In this document: in pieces, positions 18,037 to 27,396 of the stretch
Layout of the letters: every line of letters starts with the position of its first letter
Numbering within the stretch: the first letter of the stretch is position 1
NCBI RefSeq assembly: GCF_000337575.1
Contig: NZ_AOIM01000038.1
Coordinates: 1-64,000 of the forward strand
Direction of reading: 5' to 3'
From: Natrialba hulunbeirensis JCM 10989
Lineage (GTDB): Archaea; Halobacteriota; Halobacteria; Halobacteriales; Natrialbaceae
DNA: 64,000 nucleotides
Notes under the pieces: model-generated
Database searches by the model: none
What the model was told of the DNA's origin: nothing
What the model saw: the letters and a program-made list of their open reading frames with translations, nothing else
Made by a program: the position numbers and the translations under genes

Positions 18037-18954
18037 ATGCACAGCGACGCGACCCCATCGTTCGACGACGACAGTCAGCGTGCGGTCTACGAGTTCGTCG
18101 AGCGACACGGAACGGCAACACGTGCGGAGGTGCTGCGATCGGTTCGGGTCGATGCAGGACCGACCCACTCGAAGCCGGCGCGGTCCGGTCGATACACGCA
18201 GGAAGCAGCGCTGTCGCCGACCGAACTGGCATCGTGTCTCGACGCGTTGGTAGCTGAGGGATGGCTTACCGAGCACGAGGGGGCCCTTCGTGTCTCACTC
18301 CCCGGAGCACCGACCGAACGCGAGACCGACACAGGGCGACTTCGAATCCGGCGCGCGCAGGAACGTGATCGGACGGCTCTCCTCGAGATGATGCGCACTG
18401 TCGCAGCCGACGGCGGTTACGTGGTCGCTGCCGACCTTGCGACGCGACTCGAACGCGCGCCAGCGCTGGTTCGCGTGAACGGCACCGAAGACGGTGCAGC
18501 GTCTCGGGTCTGTTTTGTTGCCGTGCTCGACACGGATACAGAGGCCACTAGTGACGATAGTAACGGAGACACCGACAGTGAGGAGATCGACAGTGACGAC
18601 ACCGACGCAGACACCGACAGCCACGCCACCAGTCACGATGACCACCCACTCGTCGGTTGGCTCCACCTCGACACCCCCGCACTCGAGTCCCGCTCGCACA
18701 CAGCCGAGGTGACCGTCGGCGTCCACCCCGACCATCGCCGACAGGGCATCGGCCAGGCGCTACTCGAGTACGGACTCGAGTGGGCGGGCGAGGCGGGGTA
18801 CCGGAAGCTGGTACAGGGGGTGCCAGCGACGAGTGAGGGGGCGATTGCGTTGCTCTCGGAGTGGGATCGAGAGGGTGAGCGGGCGGAGCACTATCGGATC
18901 GACGGAGAGTACGTCGACGAGGTGTTGTTCGCAGCGTGGCCTACAGTTTCTTGA
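18037..18954 (+). CDS. GNAT family N-acetyltransferase with N-terminal helix-turn-helix region
   Basis: A 305-residue protein. Residues about 10-90 look like a winged-helix-type domain (AVYEFVERHGTATRAEVLRSV, then LSPTELASCLDALVAEGWL). The GNAT domain begins near residue 105 (LRIRRAQERDRTALLEMM) and carries the acetyl-CoA motif VGVHPDHRRQGIGQALLEYG near 240-257. A Ser/Asp/Thr-rich acidic insertion of about 40 residues splits the GNAT domain before its central strands. It may acetylate a small molecule or a protein; the substrate is unknown. Confidence 0.88.
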   Translation: MHSDATPSFDDDSQRAVYEFVERHGTATRAEVLRSVRVDAGPTHSKPARSGRYTQEAALSPTELASCLDALVAEGWLTEHEGALRVSLPGAPTERETDTGRLRIRRAQERDRTALLEMMRTVAADGGYVVAADLATRLERAPALVRVNGTEDGAASRVCFVAVLDTDTEATSDDSNGDTDSEEIDSDDTDADTDSHATSHDDHPLVGWLHLDTPALESRSHTAEVTVGVHPDHRRQGIGQALLEYGLEWAGEAGYRKLVQGVPATSEGAIALLSEWDREGERAEHYRIDGEYVDEVLFAAWPTVS

Positions 18955-18977
18955 GGGTTGCTGACAGACACCGACGT

Positions 18978-19364
18978 ATGGAGGAGATCGAACTGGGTGT
19001 TCCGAAACCGTTGCTCGAGCGATTACCGGCCGACGACGACGTCACTGCACCCGATATGCAGCGGGCTGTCGGCGGCTGGGAACAGCAAGTAAACGAGCTA
19101 ATCGAATCTGCCGAGGATGACCGGGAGGCGGCCGCCCAACTTCTCGATGTGATCGACCGGTTCGAAGCGCGCTATGAGACCTACGACGACCTGGTGCCGG
19201 AGCTTCGCGCGTGGGGCCAGTCACCGATTTATGCAATTGCCTGGCGGACGCTGTACGCGGATGTCGTTGCCCAGTTGTACGAACACGATGACCTCGCAGA
19301 CCATATCGACCGGGAGCGAAATGCGCGACTCGTCGACGACGGTATTCGGCTTCGCGATCTCTGA
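18978..19364 (+). CDS. Conserved-looking helical protein of unknown function
   Basis: A 128-residue acidic, largely helical soluble protein with no cysteine cluster or membrane segment. Features are KPLLERLPADDDV near the start and a conserved-looking LRAWGQSPIYAIAWRTLYADVVAQLYEH in the C-terminal half. ATG 18978 lies 23 bases after the acetyltransferase stop, so the two may be cotranscribed. I do not recognise the family. Confidence 0.7.
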   Translation: MEEIELGVPKPLLERLPADDDVTAPDMQRAVGGWEQQVNELIESAEDDREAAAQLLDVIDRFEARYETYDDLVPELRAWGQSPIYAIAWRTLYADVVAQLYEHDDLADHIDRERNARLVDDGIRLRDL

Positions 19365-19538
19365 GGGAGAATCCGTCCGATTTTCAGTGGGTATTGCCAG
19401 GCAGTGGCCCCCACAGATGGTACGTCGACAGAGCCGTCAACGAACCAGAATATGGCCACAACGTTGAAACTCTGAAAATTGGACACATAGCCATGGATTG
19501 GATGGCAAGGGGCAGTCGGGTGCTTCCAGGGGATATCG

Positions 19539-20807
19539 ATGCGTGAACGGCAGCGGATTGGACGACGGGACCTGTTGTCGACAGCGGCAGGGGCGACAAT
19601 TGTCGCAACCGCTGGCTGTCTGTCAGACGGACTCATCGGCGACACCAACGGCGATAGCCGGCCTGCGCTGTCCGAGCGAACGCTGCGCTACGGCGGCGTG
19701 CTCCCACAGTCGGGCGGCCTCGGTGCAGTCGGTGGGGCACTCGAGAACGCGACAACGCTGCCGATCGCTGAACTCGAGGAGTCGGAACTCGATGTAACAA
19801 TCGAGTACGAGGGTGTCGACTCGGAAACGACGCCAACGGCAGCCGTCGACGCGGTCGCTGACCTGATCGAGGACGGCTATCCGGCAGTCGTCGGCGCAGC
19901 GGGGTCGGACGTGACGTTGCAGATGACACAGCAGGCGACGATTCCAGCGGAGGTCGTCTCCTGTTCGCCAGCGAGTACGTCGCCGACGGTCGGTATTCTC
20001 AACGACCGTGGCTTTTCGTTCCGGACCGCACCGGATGACTCGATGCAGGCGGTCGTCGCAGCACAGCTTGCAGTCGCCGAACACGATGCGGAGACGGCAG
20101 CAACGCTGTATACGGCGGGTGACTACGGCCGACAGCTCTCTGGTGCGTTCTCGGCGTCGTTCGACGGCGAGATTCAACGACAGGTGTCGTTCACCGAGGG
20201 AAGTGAGTCCTTTGACGAGCCGATCGCTGAAGCGCTCTCGGGCGAGCCGGATATCCTGTTTCTGGTTTCCTACATGGAGGACGGAGTTGGGCTGCTTACG
20301 GACTACTATGACGGACATGCCGGCGACGAGGTCGTGTTCGTCAGTGACGGACTGCAGGAGGACTCGATTCCACAGGGTGTGGATGCCTCGTTCACCGATA
20401 TTTACGGCACTGCACCGGTTTCATCGGGTCCTGGACAGGGGACGTTCGCTCGGATGTACCGGGATGAGTTCGGAGCGGATCCAGCAATATTCACGGCGAA
20501 CTCCTACGATGCGGCCGCGACGATCTTGCTCGCAAACGCCGCTGCAGGTGAGAACGACGGTGCAGCGATTCGATCACACATGATCGAGGTGACGACCGGT
20601 GACGGAACAGAGATCCAGCCGGGCGAACTCGCCGACGGGCTCGAACTCGCTGCTGCCGGTGAGCCGATCCGGTACCGCGGGGCGTCCGGTGAGATTGAGT
20701 TCGACGAGAGCGGCGATGGTGGTTCGATCACCTACGAGTACTTCACGTTCGGCGAGGACAGCATCAACCCACTGTCGGAACACGAGCCAGAGGGGGTGGC
20801 ACAATGA
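19539..20807 (+). CDS. Periplasmic-binding-type lipoprotein paired with a transducer
   Basis: A 422-residue exported lipoprotein. It has a twin-arginine signal ([11 protein letters not shown]) with lipobox TAGC, then a type I periplasmic-binding fold of the branched-chain amino-acid class ([67 protein letters not shown]). Instead of ABC transporter genes it is followed, with a four-base overlap (ATGA), by a chemotaxis transducer gene. The arrangement matches the BasB-BasT and CosB-CosT pairs of Halobacterium, so it probably presents a ligand to the transducer. Ligand unknown. Confidence 0.9.
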   Translation: MRERQRIGRRDLLSTAAGATIVATAGCLSDGLIGDTNGDSRPALSERTLRYGGVLPQSGGLGAVGGALENATTLPIAELEESELDVTIEYEGVDSETTPTAAVDAVADLIEDGYPAVVGAAGSDVTLQMTQQATIPAEVVSCSPASTSPTVGILNDRGFSFRTAPDDSMQAVVAAQLAVAEHDAETAATLYTAGDYGRQLSGAFSASFDGEIQRQVSFTEGSESFDEPIAEALSGEPDILFLVSYMEDGVGLLTDYYDGHAGDEVVFVSDGLQEDSIPQGVDASFTDIYGTAPVSSGPGQGTFARMYRDEFGADPAIFTANSYDAAATILLANAAAGENDGAAIRSHMIEVTTGDGTEIQPGELADGLELAAAGEPIRYRGASGEIEFDESGDGGSITYEYFTFGEDSINPLSEHEPEGVAQ

Positions 20808-23368
20808 CGGCTGATACGTCGGTTGACGATGCGCAACCGAGCGACGGTGCAGCGGGCGAGAACGAATCGGTCACCGCCAACGAGCCACCGTCAGCATCCG
20901 ACGACGGCGGTGTCAGCCAGCGGATTCGATCGGCGGTTCCCACGATGATTCGGGGGAGCTACCGTGCAAAATTCATTATCTCGATCCTCCTCATCCTCGT
21001 GATTATCTCAGCCGTCGGGGCGGTCGGCTACGTCGACGCCGAGCGGACCGTTGAGTCCGACGCCGAGCAGCAACTCACTGCGACGGTCGACATGCACGCG
21101 GACTCGATCAACGAGTGGACGATCGCGATGGAATCGCATACGCGATCGCTCTCCTCGGCGTCGGCACTCGCGGGCACCAACGCAGAGACCGCCGAGGCGT
21201 ACGTCGTCGAAGAACAGGCGAAACTCCCGGTCGACGTTCGGGCAGTTCACGTCGTCGATACGAACGACGACGCAGTCCTGACCAGCACCAACGGCGAACT
21301 GCGCGGCGAATCGCTCGGTGCCGTCGACGAACCGTGGACGGAGATCGAACCTGGCGTCGACCTGACGGCCGCAAACGACGTCTGGTACTCGCCAACGGCG
21401 TACGAGTCCACGTCGCTCGACGACCAGGTGATCGCGTTCGCCAGCCCGATCGAGGGCGACGAAGCACGAATCGCCGTCGTCGTCGGTACGATCGACTACC
21501 GCGTGGACGGGCTCAGACAACTCCACGAGGACCAGGAGACGATGATCCTCAACACCGACGGCGACACCGTGCTCGCAAGCGACGAACTCGCCGGCGAGCC
21601 GGACGACGAACTCGTCGAATCACTCGGTCTCGTCCGCGAGGGAACCGCGTTCGAACGTGATGACGACGCCGGTCTCGTCATCGGCTACGGCGCAACCGCC
21701 GACAACGATTGGGTCGCGGTAACCACCGTCCCAGCAGCACAGGCCTTCGCCGCGAGCAATGCAGTCGGCTGGACCCTGCTCTCCGTAATCGGCACCGGGC
21801 TTCTGTCCCTGCTGGTCGGCGGCTTCTTCCTCGCCCGCCAGACCGTCACCCCACTCGAGGACCTCCGTAACCGCGCCGAGCGCATGGAAGCCGGCGACCT
21901 CGACGTCGACCTCTCGACGAGCCGTATCGACGAGGTCGGCCAGCTGTACCAGTCGTTCGACGAGATGAGCGGCGCACTCGAGACGCGGATCTCCGAAGCC
22001 CGCGACGCACAGGCAGACGCAGAAGCCGCACAGGAAGCCGCCGAGGCGGCCAAAGCCGATGCCGAAGCGGCACAGGAAGAAGCCGAAGCCGAACGCGAGC
22101 GGATGGCCGAGGTAACTGACGAACTCCGGTGGGCCGCAGACCAGTACAGCCAGACCATGCGCGCCGCCGCAGACGGCGACCTCACCGTCCGCGCCGACGT
22201 CGACACCGACAACGAGCAGATGCAGGAGATCGGTGCCGAGTTCAACGCGATGCTCGAGGAACTCGAGTCCACCGTCGACGACGTCAAGCAGTTCGCAACG
22301 GATGTCGCCGCAGCGAGCGAGCAGGTCAGCGCCTCGAGTACGGAGGTCCAGCGCGCGAGCGAGCAGGTCGCTGACTCCGTCCAGGAGATTTCGGACGCTT
22401 CGGCGCGCCAGAGCAACCAGTTGCAGACGGTCGATGCCGAAATGTCCGATCTCTCGGCGACGACCGAGGAGATCGCCTCCACAGCGACGGAGGTTTCGAC
22501 TGTCGCCGAGCGCACCGTCGAGTCCAGCCGCGAGGGCCGTGAGGCCGCGACTGCCGCGATCGAGGAGATGTCCGAAGTCGAGACGAAGGCGGATCACGCC
22601 GTCGAAACGATCCGGTCACTCGAGAACGAGGTCGAAGAGATCACCGAACTCGTCGACGCCATTTCGGATGTGGCGGACCAGACGAACCTGCTCGCGCTGA
22701 ACGCGAGTATCGAGGCGACGCGAGCGGGCGAGGGCGGTGAAGCGGGTGGCTTCGATATGGTGGCCCAGGAGATCAAGGCGCTCTCTGCGGACGCGAAGGA
22801 GGCTGCCGCCGAGATCGACCACCGAATCCAGGACATCCGCGAAAAGACCGACGAGTCGGTCAGCGTCGTCGAAGACACGAGCGAACGCGTCGAAGAGGGC
22901 ACCGAGGCGGTGAAGCCGGCGGTCGAGTCGCTCACCGAAATCGCTTCGTTCGCCGAGGACACCAACGACGGTGTCACGGAGATTTCCGCGGCGACGGACG
23001 CCCAGGCGTCCTCGACCGAGGAGGTCGTCACTGCCGTCGACGAGGTTGCGACCAGCAGCGAGGAGTCGGCCGCAGAGGCCAGCAACGTCTCGGCTGCAGC
23101 GGAGGAGCAGACGGCCTCGCTCACCGAGGTTACCGACAGCGTCGACTCGCTTGCAGACCAGGCCGCTGCGCTCTCGCAGACACTCGATCGGTTCAAGACG
23201 GCTGTCGATTACGGCGGACGAAACGGGCGAGACGGGCGAGACAACCAAGAACCGGGCGACGGGCAGGAACGACCCAGTGGAGCAACACTGGCCAGCAGCG
23301 AGTACAACGGGTCGGAAACTGACGACGGCACCAGTAACCGGCCGTCTGGCTCGCCAACACACCGCTGA
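20804..23368 (+). CDS. Halobacterial transducer (methyl-accepting chemotaxis protein)
   Basis: An 854-residue receptor: an acidic N-terminal tail, membrane helix near residues 46-70, an extracellular Cache-like sensor domain (about 75-310), a second membrane helix (about 315-340), one or two HAMP segments with a long Ala/Glu coiled coil, and the MCP signalling hairpin whose tip, [18 protein letters not shown], lies near 621-638. It should signal to CheA/CheW. The extracellular domain plus the coupled binding lipoprotein suggests attractant sensing through the lipoprotein. The C-terminus is Gly/Ser/Thr-rich. Confidence 0.93.
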   Translation: MTADTSVDDAQPSDGAAGENESVTANEPPSASDDGGVSQRIRSAVPTMIRGSYRAKFIISILLILVIISAVGAVGYVDAERTVESDAEQQLTATVDMHADSINEWTIAMESHTRSLSSASALAGTNAETAEAYVVEEQAKLPVDVRAVHVVDTNDDAVLTSTNGELRGESLGAVDEPWTEIEPGVDLTAANDVWYSPTAYESTSLDDQVIAFASPIEGDEARIAVVVGTIDYRVDGLRQLHEDQETMILNTDGDTVLASDELAGEPDDELVESLGLVREGTAFERDDDAGLVIGYGATADNDWVAVTTVPAAQAFAASNAVGWTLLSVIGTGLLSLLVGGFFLARQTVTPLEDLRNRAERMEAGDLDVDLSTSRIDEVGQLYQSFDEMSGALETRISEARDAQADAEAAQEAAEAAKADAEAAQEEAEAERERMAEVTDELRWAADQYSQTMRAAADGDLTVRADVDTDNEQMQEIGAEFNAMLEELESTVDDVKQFATDVAAASEQVSASSTEVQRASEQVADSVQEISDASARQSNQLQTVDAEMSDLSATTEEIASTATEVSTVAERTVESSREGREAATAAIEEMSEVETKADHAVETIRSLENEVEEITELVDAISDVADQTNLLALNASIEATRAGEGGEAGGFDMVAQEIKALSADAKEAAAEIDHRIQDIREKTDESVSVVEDTSERVEEGTEAVKPAVESLTEIASFAEDTNDGVTEISAATDAQASSTEEVVTAVDEVATSSEESAAEASNVSAAAEEQTASLTEVTDSVDSLADQAAALSQTLDRFKTAVDYGGRNGRDGRDNQEPGDGQERPSGATLASSEYNGSETDDGTSNRPSGSPTHR

Positions 23369-23487
23369 CCACGCCGTCCTCGTCGTTCTGGGGCCAGCGG
23401 ACGTTCTCGAACCAGAACTGTCCGATCAGGCGATTTTCTGGCTCTCGACGGCTGCGAGGCTATAGCCGTCGGTGACGTACGACCAGC

Positions 23488-24200
23488 ATGGACCGGCACA
23501 GACACAACGACACACTCGACACCGAGGACGAAGAGATCGGCGCGGCCGCTGCCACCGATCCCGACGACTTCCTCGCAATGGTCCCCACTTCTACCGCGGC
23601 GAGGTCAGCCAGGCCAGCAGCGCACAGGACCGACTCGACCGCACCACCGACTGGGCGATCACCCTGATCGCCGCGCTGCTCTCGCTGGTCTTCTCGAGTG
23701 CGGACATGCCGGCGTACCTGTTGCTCGTCGGCCTGCTCTTGCTCTCGATGTTCCTTTTCTTCGAGGTGCGTCGCTACAGATTCTACGACGTGTGGCGCGC
23801 TCGCGTGCGACTGCTGCAGGAGAACGTCTTCGCGAACGCGTTCGATCCTGCCGGTGTGGAACACCCCCGCTGGCGCGAGGAAGTCGGTGAGGACCTTCGC
23901 CGACCGACATTTAAAGTGTCGTTCTTCGAGGCACTCTCTCGACGCGTTCGACGCGTGTACGCGCTCCTATTCGCCATCGTCGGCGTCGCCTGGGTCAGCA
24001 AAGTGACGCTCTTCACGCCCGAAGCGCAGTGGACAGAGGCCGCGGAGTTGCCGGGCGTTCCTGGAATCGTCGTCGCAACTGGACTGGCGGTGTTCTACTT
24101 CGCCGTGGTGGTCGTCGCGGCCTGGCCGGCAGAACGGCACGCGAAAGGTGAGATTCACGGCGTCGAAAGCGGCGACTGGAAGGGGACGAGGGAGCGGTAG
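23488..24200 (+). pseudogene. DUF2270 membrane protein gene with a one-base frameshift
   Basis: The N-terminal frame (MDRHRHNDTLDTEDEEIGAAA, then DDFLAMVP) leads into the family motif HFYRGEV only if one base is added in the C run at 23583-23586; the motif continues in another frame to the stop at 24200. The rest is normal for DUF2270: two helices LIAALLSLVFS and LLLVGLLLLSMFLFFEVRRYRFYDV, the RVRLLQENVF helix, and two C-terminal helices. It could be a real inactivating deletion or an error in a C homopolymer. An upstream start in the second frame (23472) encodes an implausible basic N-terminus. Confidence 0.8.
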
Positions 24201-24417
24201 TTCTGAGGGGTGAACTCGAGTGCGGGTAGTATCACAGCAGAGTCACACCAGCGATGAGGGGGTGCCGGGTTTCCGGTCCCACAACGGTCAGTGACACCGT
24301 CTTGTCTCTGGGAGCAGCCCAAACCGAATCGGTCAGGACCGGTTCTTCCATTGGGGCGACAGATTCGGGAATAGAAACCCTAATTCGAGAGATATTGCTA
24401 CTACACGGTCGAAACCG

Positions 24418-24669
24418 ATGGCGAATCGAGACGACGTTTCCAGAGAGTTAGCTAAATGTACGAACTGTGACTCCATCTACGCGGCTCGACAGTGGCCGGA
24501 CGGTGATATCCAGATGATCGGCAGTGATAGCTGCCCTTGTGGCTCGACCGACTTTGTGCTAGTCGATGATGAAGACGACGACGGCGGCCGAGCAGCGATC
24601 GAAACCGAGCCTGGCCGAGAGAGTGACGGCGACGATGATCCGTCACCAGACCGGACTACTGCGGAGTAG
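24418..24669 (+). CDS. Small zinc-ribbon-type protein
   Basis: An 83-residue protein with CTNC at residues 14-17 and CPCG at 39-42, a spacing typical of the tiny zinc-ribbon proteins abundant in haloarchaea. An acidic, probably disordered tail follows. ATG 24418 gives MANRDDVSRELAKCTNC. It lies just left of the integrated element and is read toward it. Function unknown. Confidence 0.75.
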   Translation: MANRDDVSRELAKCTNCDSIYAARQWPDGDIQMIGSDSCPCGSTDFVLVDDEDDDGGRAAIETEPGRESDGDDDPSPDRTTAE

Positions 24670-24992
24670 GTCGCCCGAATAGCGTCTGAGTCCACGGCTC
24701 GTGTGTCGAGTTTCTTTGCTGTGGCTGTGTGTTACTTGCGAGTGGTACTCGAGTGCTGCAGCTCGCTTGGTCACACCCTGGCGACTGTAGTGACACTCAG
24801 AATTCGCTGCACGCGTCTGGTCTACTTCGAATCTGCGCGCCGTCATCATCGCCCGCATTTCGGACTCCTCGCTTCGCTCGTCGCCGTGAAATGCGGGCAG
24901 AATGATGGGCCGGCGCAGCGGGGAACTACCCGCAAACTGCGTACCCTTGGGTTGCTCACTGTGCGAAATCGTCGTAACTGTGTTAGTCTGTC
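24670..24992. other. Left border region of the integrated element, with an inverted repeat
   Basis: No gene. A perfect 11-base inverted repeat (GCCCGCATTTC at 24851-24861 and GAAATGCGGGC at 24888-24898) with a 26-base loop lies 95 bases past the integrase stop. It could be the integrase terminator or belong to the element end. Confidence 0.55.
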
Positions 24993-26060
24993 TCATTGGT
25001 GGAAATCCAGCTGCTCGACGAGCGATCGACGCCGCTTCTCCATGCGCTCGCGAAGGCGTCGCCGTCGCTCCTCGGGATCGGCTTTGTCGTAGTGCTGTTC
25101 GATCGTCTTCACCGTCGCGTTGACTCGCTCTGCAACGTCCTCGGGCGGCCAGCCGCGGTTCAACAGCCAGGTGACCGTCCCGGTCCGGATCTGGTGCGGT
25201 GACCGGCTCGAGGGACACTTGCTCGCGTGCGCGTAGTCAGTGTACTCACAGGCCTCCTGTTCCTTTCCGTGCGGACAGGGGCCGTATCGGCACGGCAGCG
25301 TCGCGAGATAGCTCCAGACGCGGAGCGTGTTCTTTCCGGGACGGCCTTGCGCACTCGCGAGCAGCGGTTGCCTGCCGTGATCGTCGTGAACGTCGTACCG
25401 GTGCTTCCGCAGGTACTCTTTGACGACGTGCGCGGTCTCTCGAGTGAGCGCGACCGGCCGTTCACCGCCGAGTTTGTTCTTCAGCGGCGTTCCGGTATCG
25501 GGCCGGTGGCGAAAGTCGACGTACGGATCGTCGCCCAGCTCGACATCGCGGAGATCGAGCGCACGGAGCCCGCCCTGTCGTGCACCGGTGAACCACGCGA
25601 GTTCCAGAAACACGTGCGCACGCGTTCCGTACTTCGCCTCGCTGTTCCGGTAGAACCGGAGCAGTGCAGCCGCATCGTCGGTGTGTAGTTTCGTATCGTT
25701 CGACCGGTCTTCCGGGTCGAGATCGGGGATGCGGACCGCGTCAGCGAGCCCATCTTGGCCGGCACCGATGTCCTCCAGGAACTCGGCGACTTTCCGTAGC
25801 GTCCACATCTCGCCCTCGAGCGTGGCCGGGGCGACATCCGATGCACGAATCTCGTAGTATTCGTCCATATCATACGGACGAAGATCGCCGACGGTCTCGA
25901 TGCCGACCGATTCACACCATTCGACCCACAGCTTCAGTCGGTACTCCCAGCCGTGGAGACTCCCTTCAGTGGAGTCCGCTTCGCGTCGACGGAGGTACCG
26001 ACGGACCGCTTCTCGAGGAGTGAAGTCTTCTGGGTCCGGACGGCGGCGTCGCCGACTCAT
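24993..26060 (-). CDS. int: Tyrosine integrase of the haloarchaeal virus type
   Basis: A 355-residue site-specific recombinase. Residues 12-110 form an N-terminal core-binding domain; the catalytic domain has Arg161 (TGARQGG), His289 and Arg292 (SPHQIRTG) and the nucleophile Tyr324 (QHYDKAD). Between Arg161 and His289 sits a four-Cys insertion (C257, C262, C271, C282), as in the SNJ2 integrase and relatives. ATG 26060 (MSRRRRRPD) is preferred over GTG 26075. It is the left-hand gene of the element and is read away from the virion genes. Confidence 0.93.
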   Translation of the reverse strand: MSRRRRRPDPEDFTPREAVRRYLRRREADSTEGSLHGWEYRLKLWVEWCESVGIETVGDLRPYDMDEYYEIRASDVAPATLEGEMWTLRKVAEFLEDIGAGQDGLADAVRIPDLDPEDRSNDTKLHTDDAAALLRFYRNSEAKYGTRAHVFLELAWFTGARQGGLRALDLRDVELGDDPYVDFRHRPDTGTPLKNKLGGERPVALTRETAHVVKEYLRKHRYDVHDDHGRQPLLASAQGRPGKNTLRVWSYLATLPCRYGPCPHGKEQEACEYTDYAHASKCPSSRSPHQIRTGTVTWLLNRGWPPEDVAERVNATVKTIEQHYDKADPEERRRRLRERMEKRRRSLVEQLDFHQ

Positions 26061-26262
26061 CGACGCACTCCGCACGCGCCGCTGTGATCTGAAAATGCGA
26101 TACGCTTACCGTGATCGGGTGTCTGGTTTGTCATGGTCTCACGTCTGTGGGACCGCGGACTCACCGTGCGCGCCGTTAGTTGGTACCTGGGGGCGCGCAC
26201 GGTCGCTGTCCGTCGGTAGATCTGATCGAAAGGACCACTGATACTTAGCCGTTGCAGGGCCG

Positions 26263-26365
26263 TTTCCGATTCTTCCGATAAATCGGGGTTTCGTGAAATT
26301 CGTGGCTGTTGAAGCCTCTCGCGTACGTCTGCCGATTTCCGATACTTTCCGATTCCGTTTCCGAT
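26263..26365. repeat. Cluster of TTTCCGAT direct repeats
   Basis: Five copies on one strand: 26263-26270, 26273-26279 (one base short), 26336-26343, 26346-26353 and 26358-26365. They lie in the space between the leftward integrase gene and the rightward repressor gene, where a regulator or recombination accessory factor would be expected to bind. Confidence 0.7.
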
Positions 26366-26470
26366 AGTCGTTCGGAGCCGGATTGACCGGGCCGTGGGCT
26401 GTGGGCCGGAGTCTAATCGATACTGTCGATCGGGGAGTTTATCCCCCGTTGCGTCGAGCGATTGCATGCT

Positions 26471-26561
26471 TCCGTAGTTTAGGTACGGAGGCCAGGCGGG
26501 CCGGTGCCCCTAACACCGGGTCCGCGTTCTTCCAGGGACCCGACCGGGCAGCGGCGGGTCC
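26471..26561. other. Three consecutive hairpins
   Basis: The arms are TCCGTA/TACGGA (26471-26489), CCGGTG/CACCGG (26501-26519, 7-base loop) and GGACCC/GGGTCC (26536-26561). The middle one looks like an anticodon arm, but the invariant U before the anticodon is C and there is no T arm, so this is not an intact tRNA. Possible non-coding RNA or recombination site. Confidence 0.5.
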
Positions 26562-26699
26562 GTCTGGCTTCCGTCATCGACACCGAAACATCGTACCTAC
26601 TTATAATTAACCGACCGTACGTTAATCTACAGTGAATCGAATGTTGCTACCGATCACAGTAACCAGTATTGATAAAATGGTTGTCTCGCACCTTCCTGT

Positions 26700-26963
26700 A
26701 TGCGAAGACCGAGGGTTTCGTGGATGACGCAGGCAGACGACCGCATTCTCGAAACCCTCTCAGATAGCGGGTTGATCCTCTCTCCGCGGGTGCTGGCGGT
26801 CAACACCGACTACTCGCGACACTATCTGAGCACGCGACTCGGAAAATTGCACGACGCCGATCTCGTCGATCGCGTCGACGAAGGACTCTACCAGATCACC
26901 GACCACGGGCGCGCGTATCTGAACGGGGACCTCGAGGCCGACGAACTCGAGCCGGAACCGTAG
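26700..26963 (+). CDS. PhiH1-type winged-helix repressor
   Basis: An 87-residue DNA-binding protein. The start RRPRVSWMTQADDRILETL and the body SPRVLAVNTDYSRHYLSTRLGKLHDADLVDRVDEGLYQITDHGRAYL match the family of small winged-helix proteins named after the PhiH1 virus repressor. Such proteins are common in haloarchaeal proviruses and are thought to control lysogeny. The acidic tail ends LEPEP. It lies divergent from the integrase, with the repeat cluster between them. Confidence 0.85.
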   Translation: MRRPRVSWMTQADDRILETLSDSGLILSPRVLAVNTDYSRHYLSTRLGKLHDADLVDRVDEGLYQITDHGRAYLNGDLEADELEPEP

Positions 26964-27112
26964 GCGCTGCTAAAACCCTCAGCAAATGATGGTACTGCCT
27001 CTATAGCGGTAAGTACAGGTGAACGAGCTGCCGGATTTCCAGTCTAATGCTACGACCGTTGTTTCTCAAAACAAATGCTTCTTTACAGATCAACTTGAGG
27101 TTTGATTGTCAA

Positions 27113-27364
27113 ATGGAGATTGGACCATTCACAGAAAGATTAGTAGATATACTTGGAGGTGTATTCGGAGGAATCCTGTCAATCTTACTCTTATTAGCAT
27201 TGTTGATTATTGGAATGGTAATTGCAATGTTAATTTCTTATGTCCCTGCTATTATACTCATTTCATTAGCTATATTAGTAGGATTTTTATTTAACACAGA
27301 TGCTGCTATCGGATTGGTTGTGGTGTGGGTTATTGGATTGGCTCTAAGAATCGGAGAGTGGTAA
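27113..27364 (+). CDS. Small hydrophobic membrane protein
   Basis: An 83-residue protein with two to three membrane helices (LLLLALLIIGMVIAML, AIILISLAILVGFLF, AIGLVVVWVIGLAL). ATG 27113 gives MEIGPFTERLVDILGG; an upstream in-frame ATG at 27047 adds a less plausible leader. The gene is clearly more AT-rich than the rest of the element, which suggests a separate origin. No known family recognised. Confidence 0.6.
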   Translation: MEIGPFTERLVDILGGVFGGILSILLLLALLIIGMVIAMLISYVPAIILISLAILVGFLFNTDAAIGLVVVWVIGLALRIGEW

Positions 27365-27396
27365 ATCTGCATGTAGAGTGTGCAGATTTCCACTTC

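Noticed and set aside
17557-18276. 240-codon open frame on the minus strand upstream of the acetyltransferase
   Set aside because: Its translation is Arg/Ser/Cys-rich without any recognisable fold, and it overlaps the acetyltransferase start and its promoter.
24690-24705. GAGTCCAC near the left border, shared with the 3' end of tRNA-Ala, as an attachment site
   Set aside because: Only eight bases match and the orientation is opposite to what integration at the tRNA 3' end would leave.
26501-26519. Anticodon-arm look-alike (stem CCGGTG/CACCGG, 7-base loop) suggesting a tRNA-Arg
   Set aside because: The base before the would-be anticodon is C instead of U, no T arm or acceptor stem can be formed around it, and the flanks are hairpins of their own.
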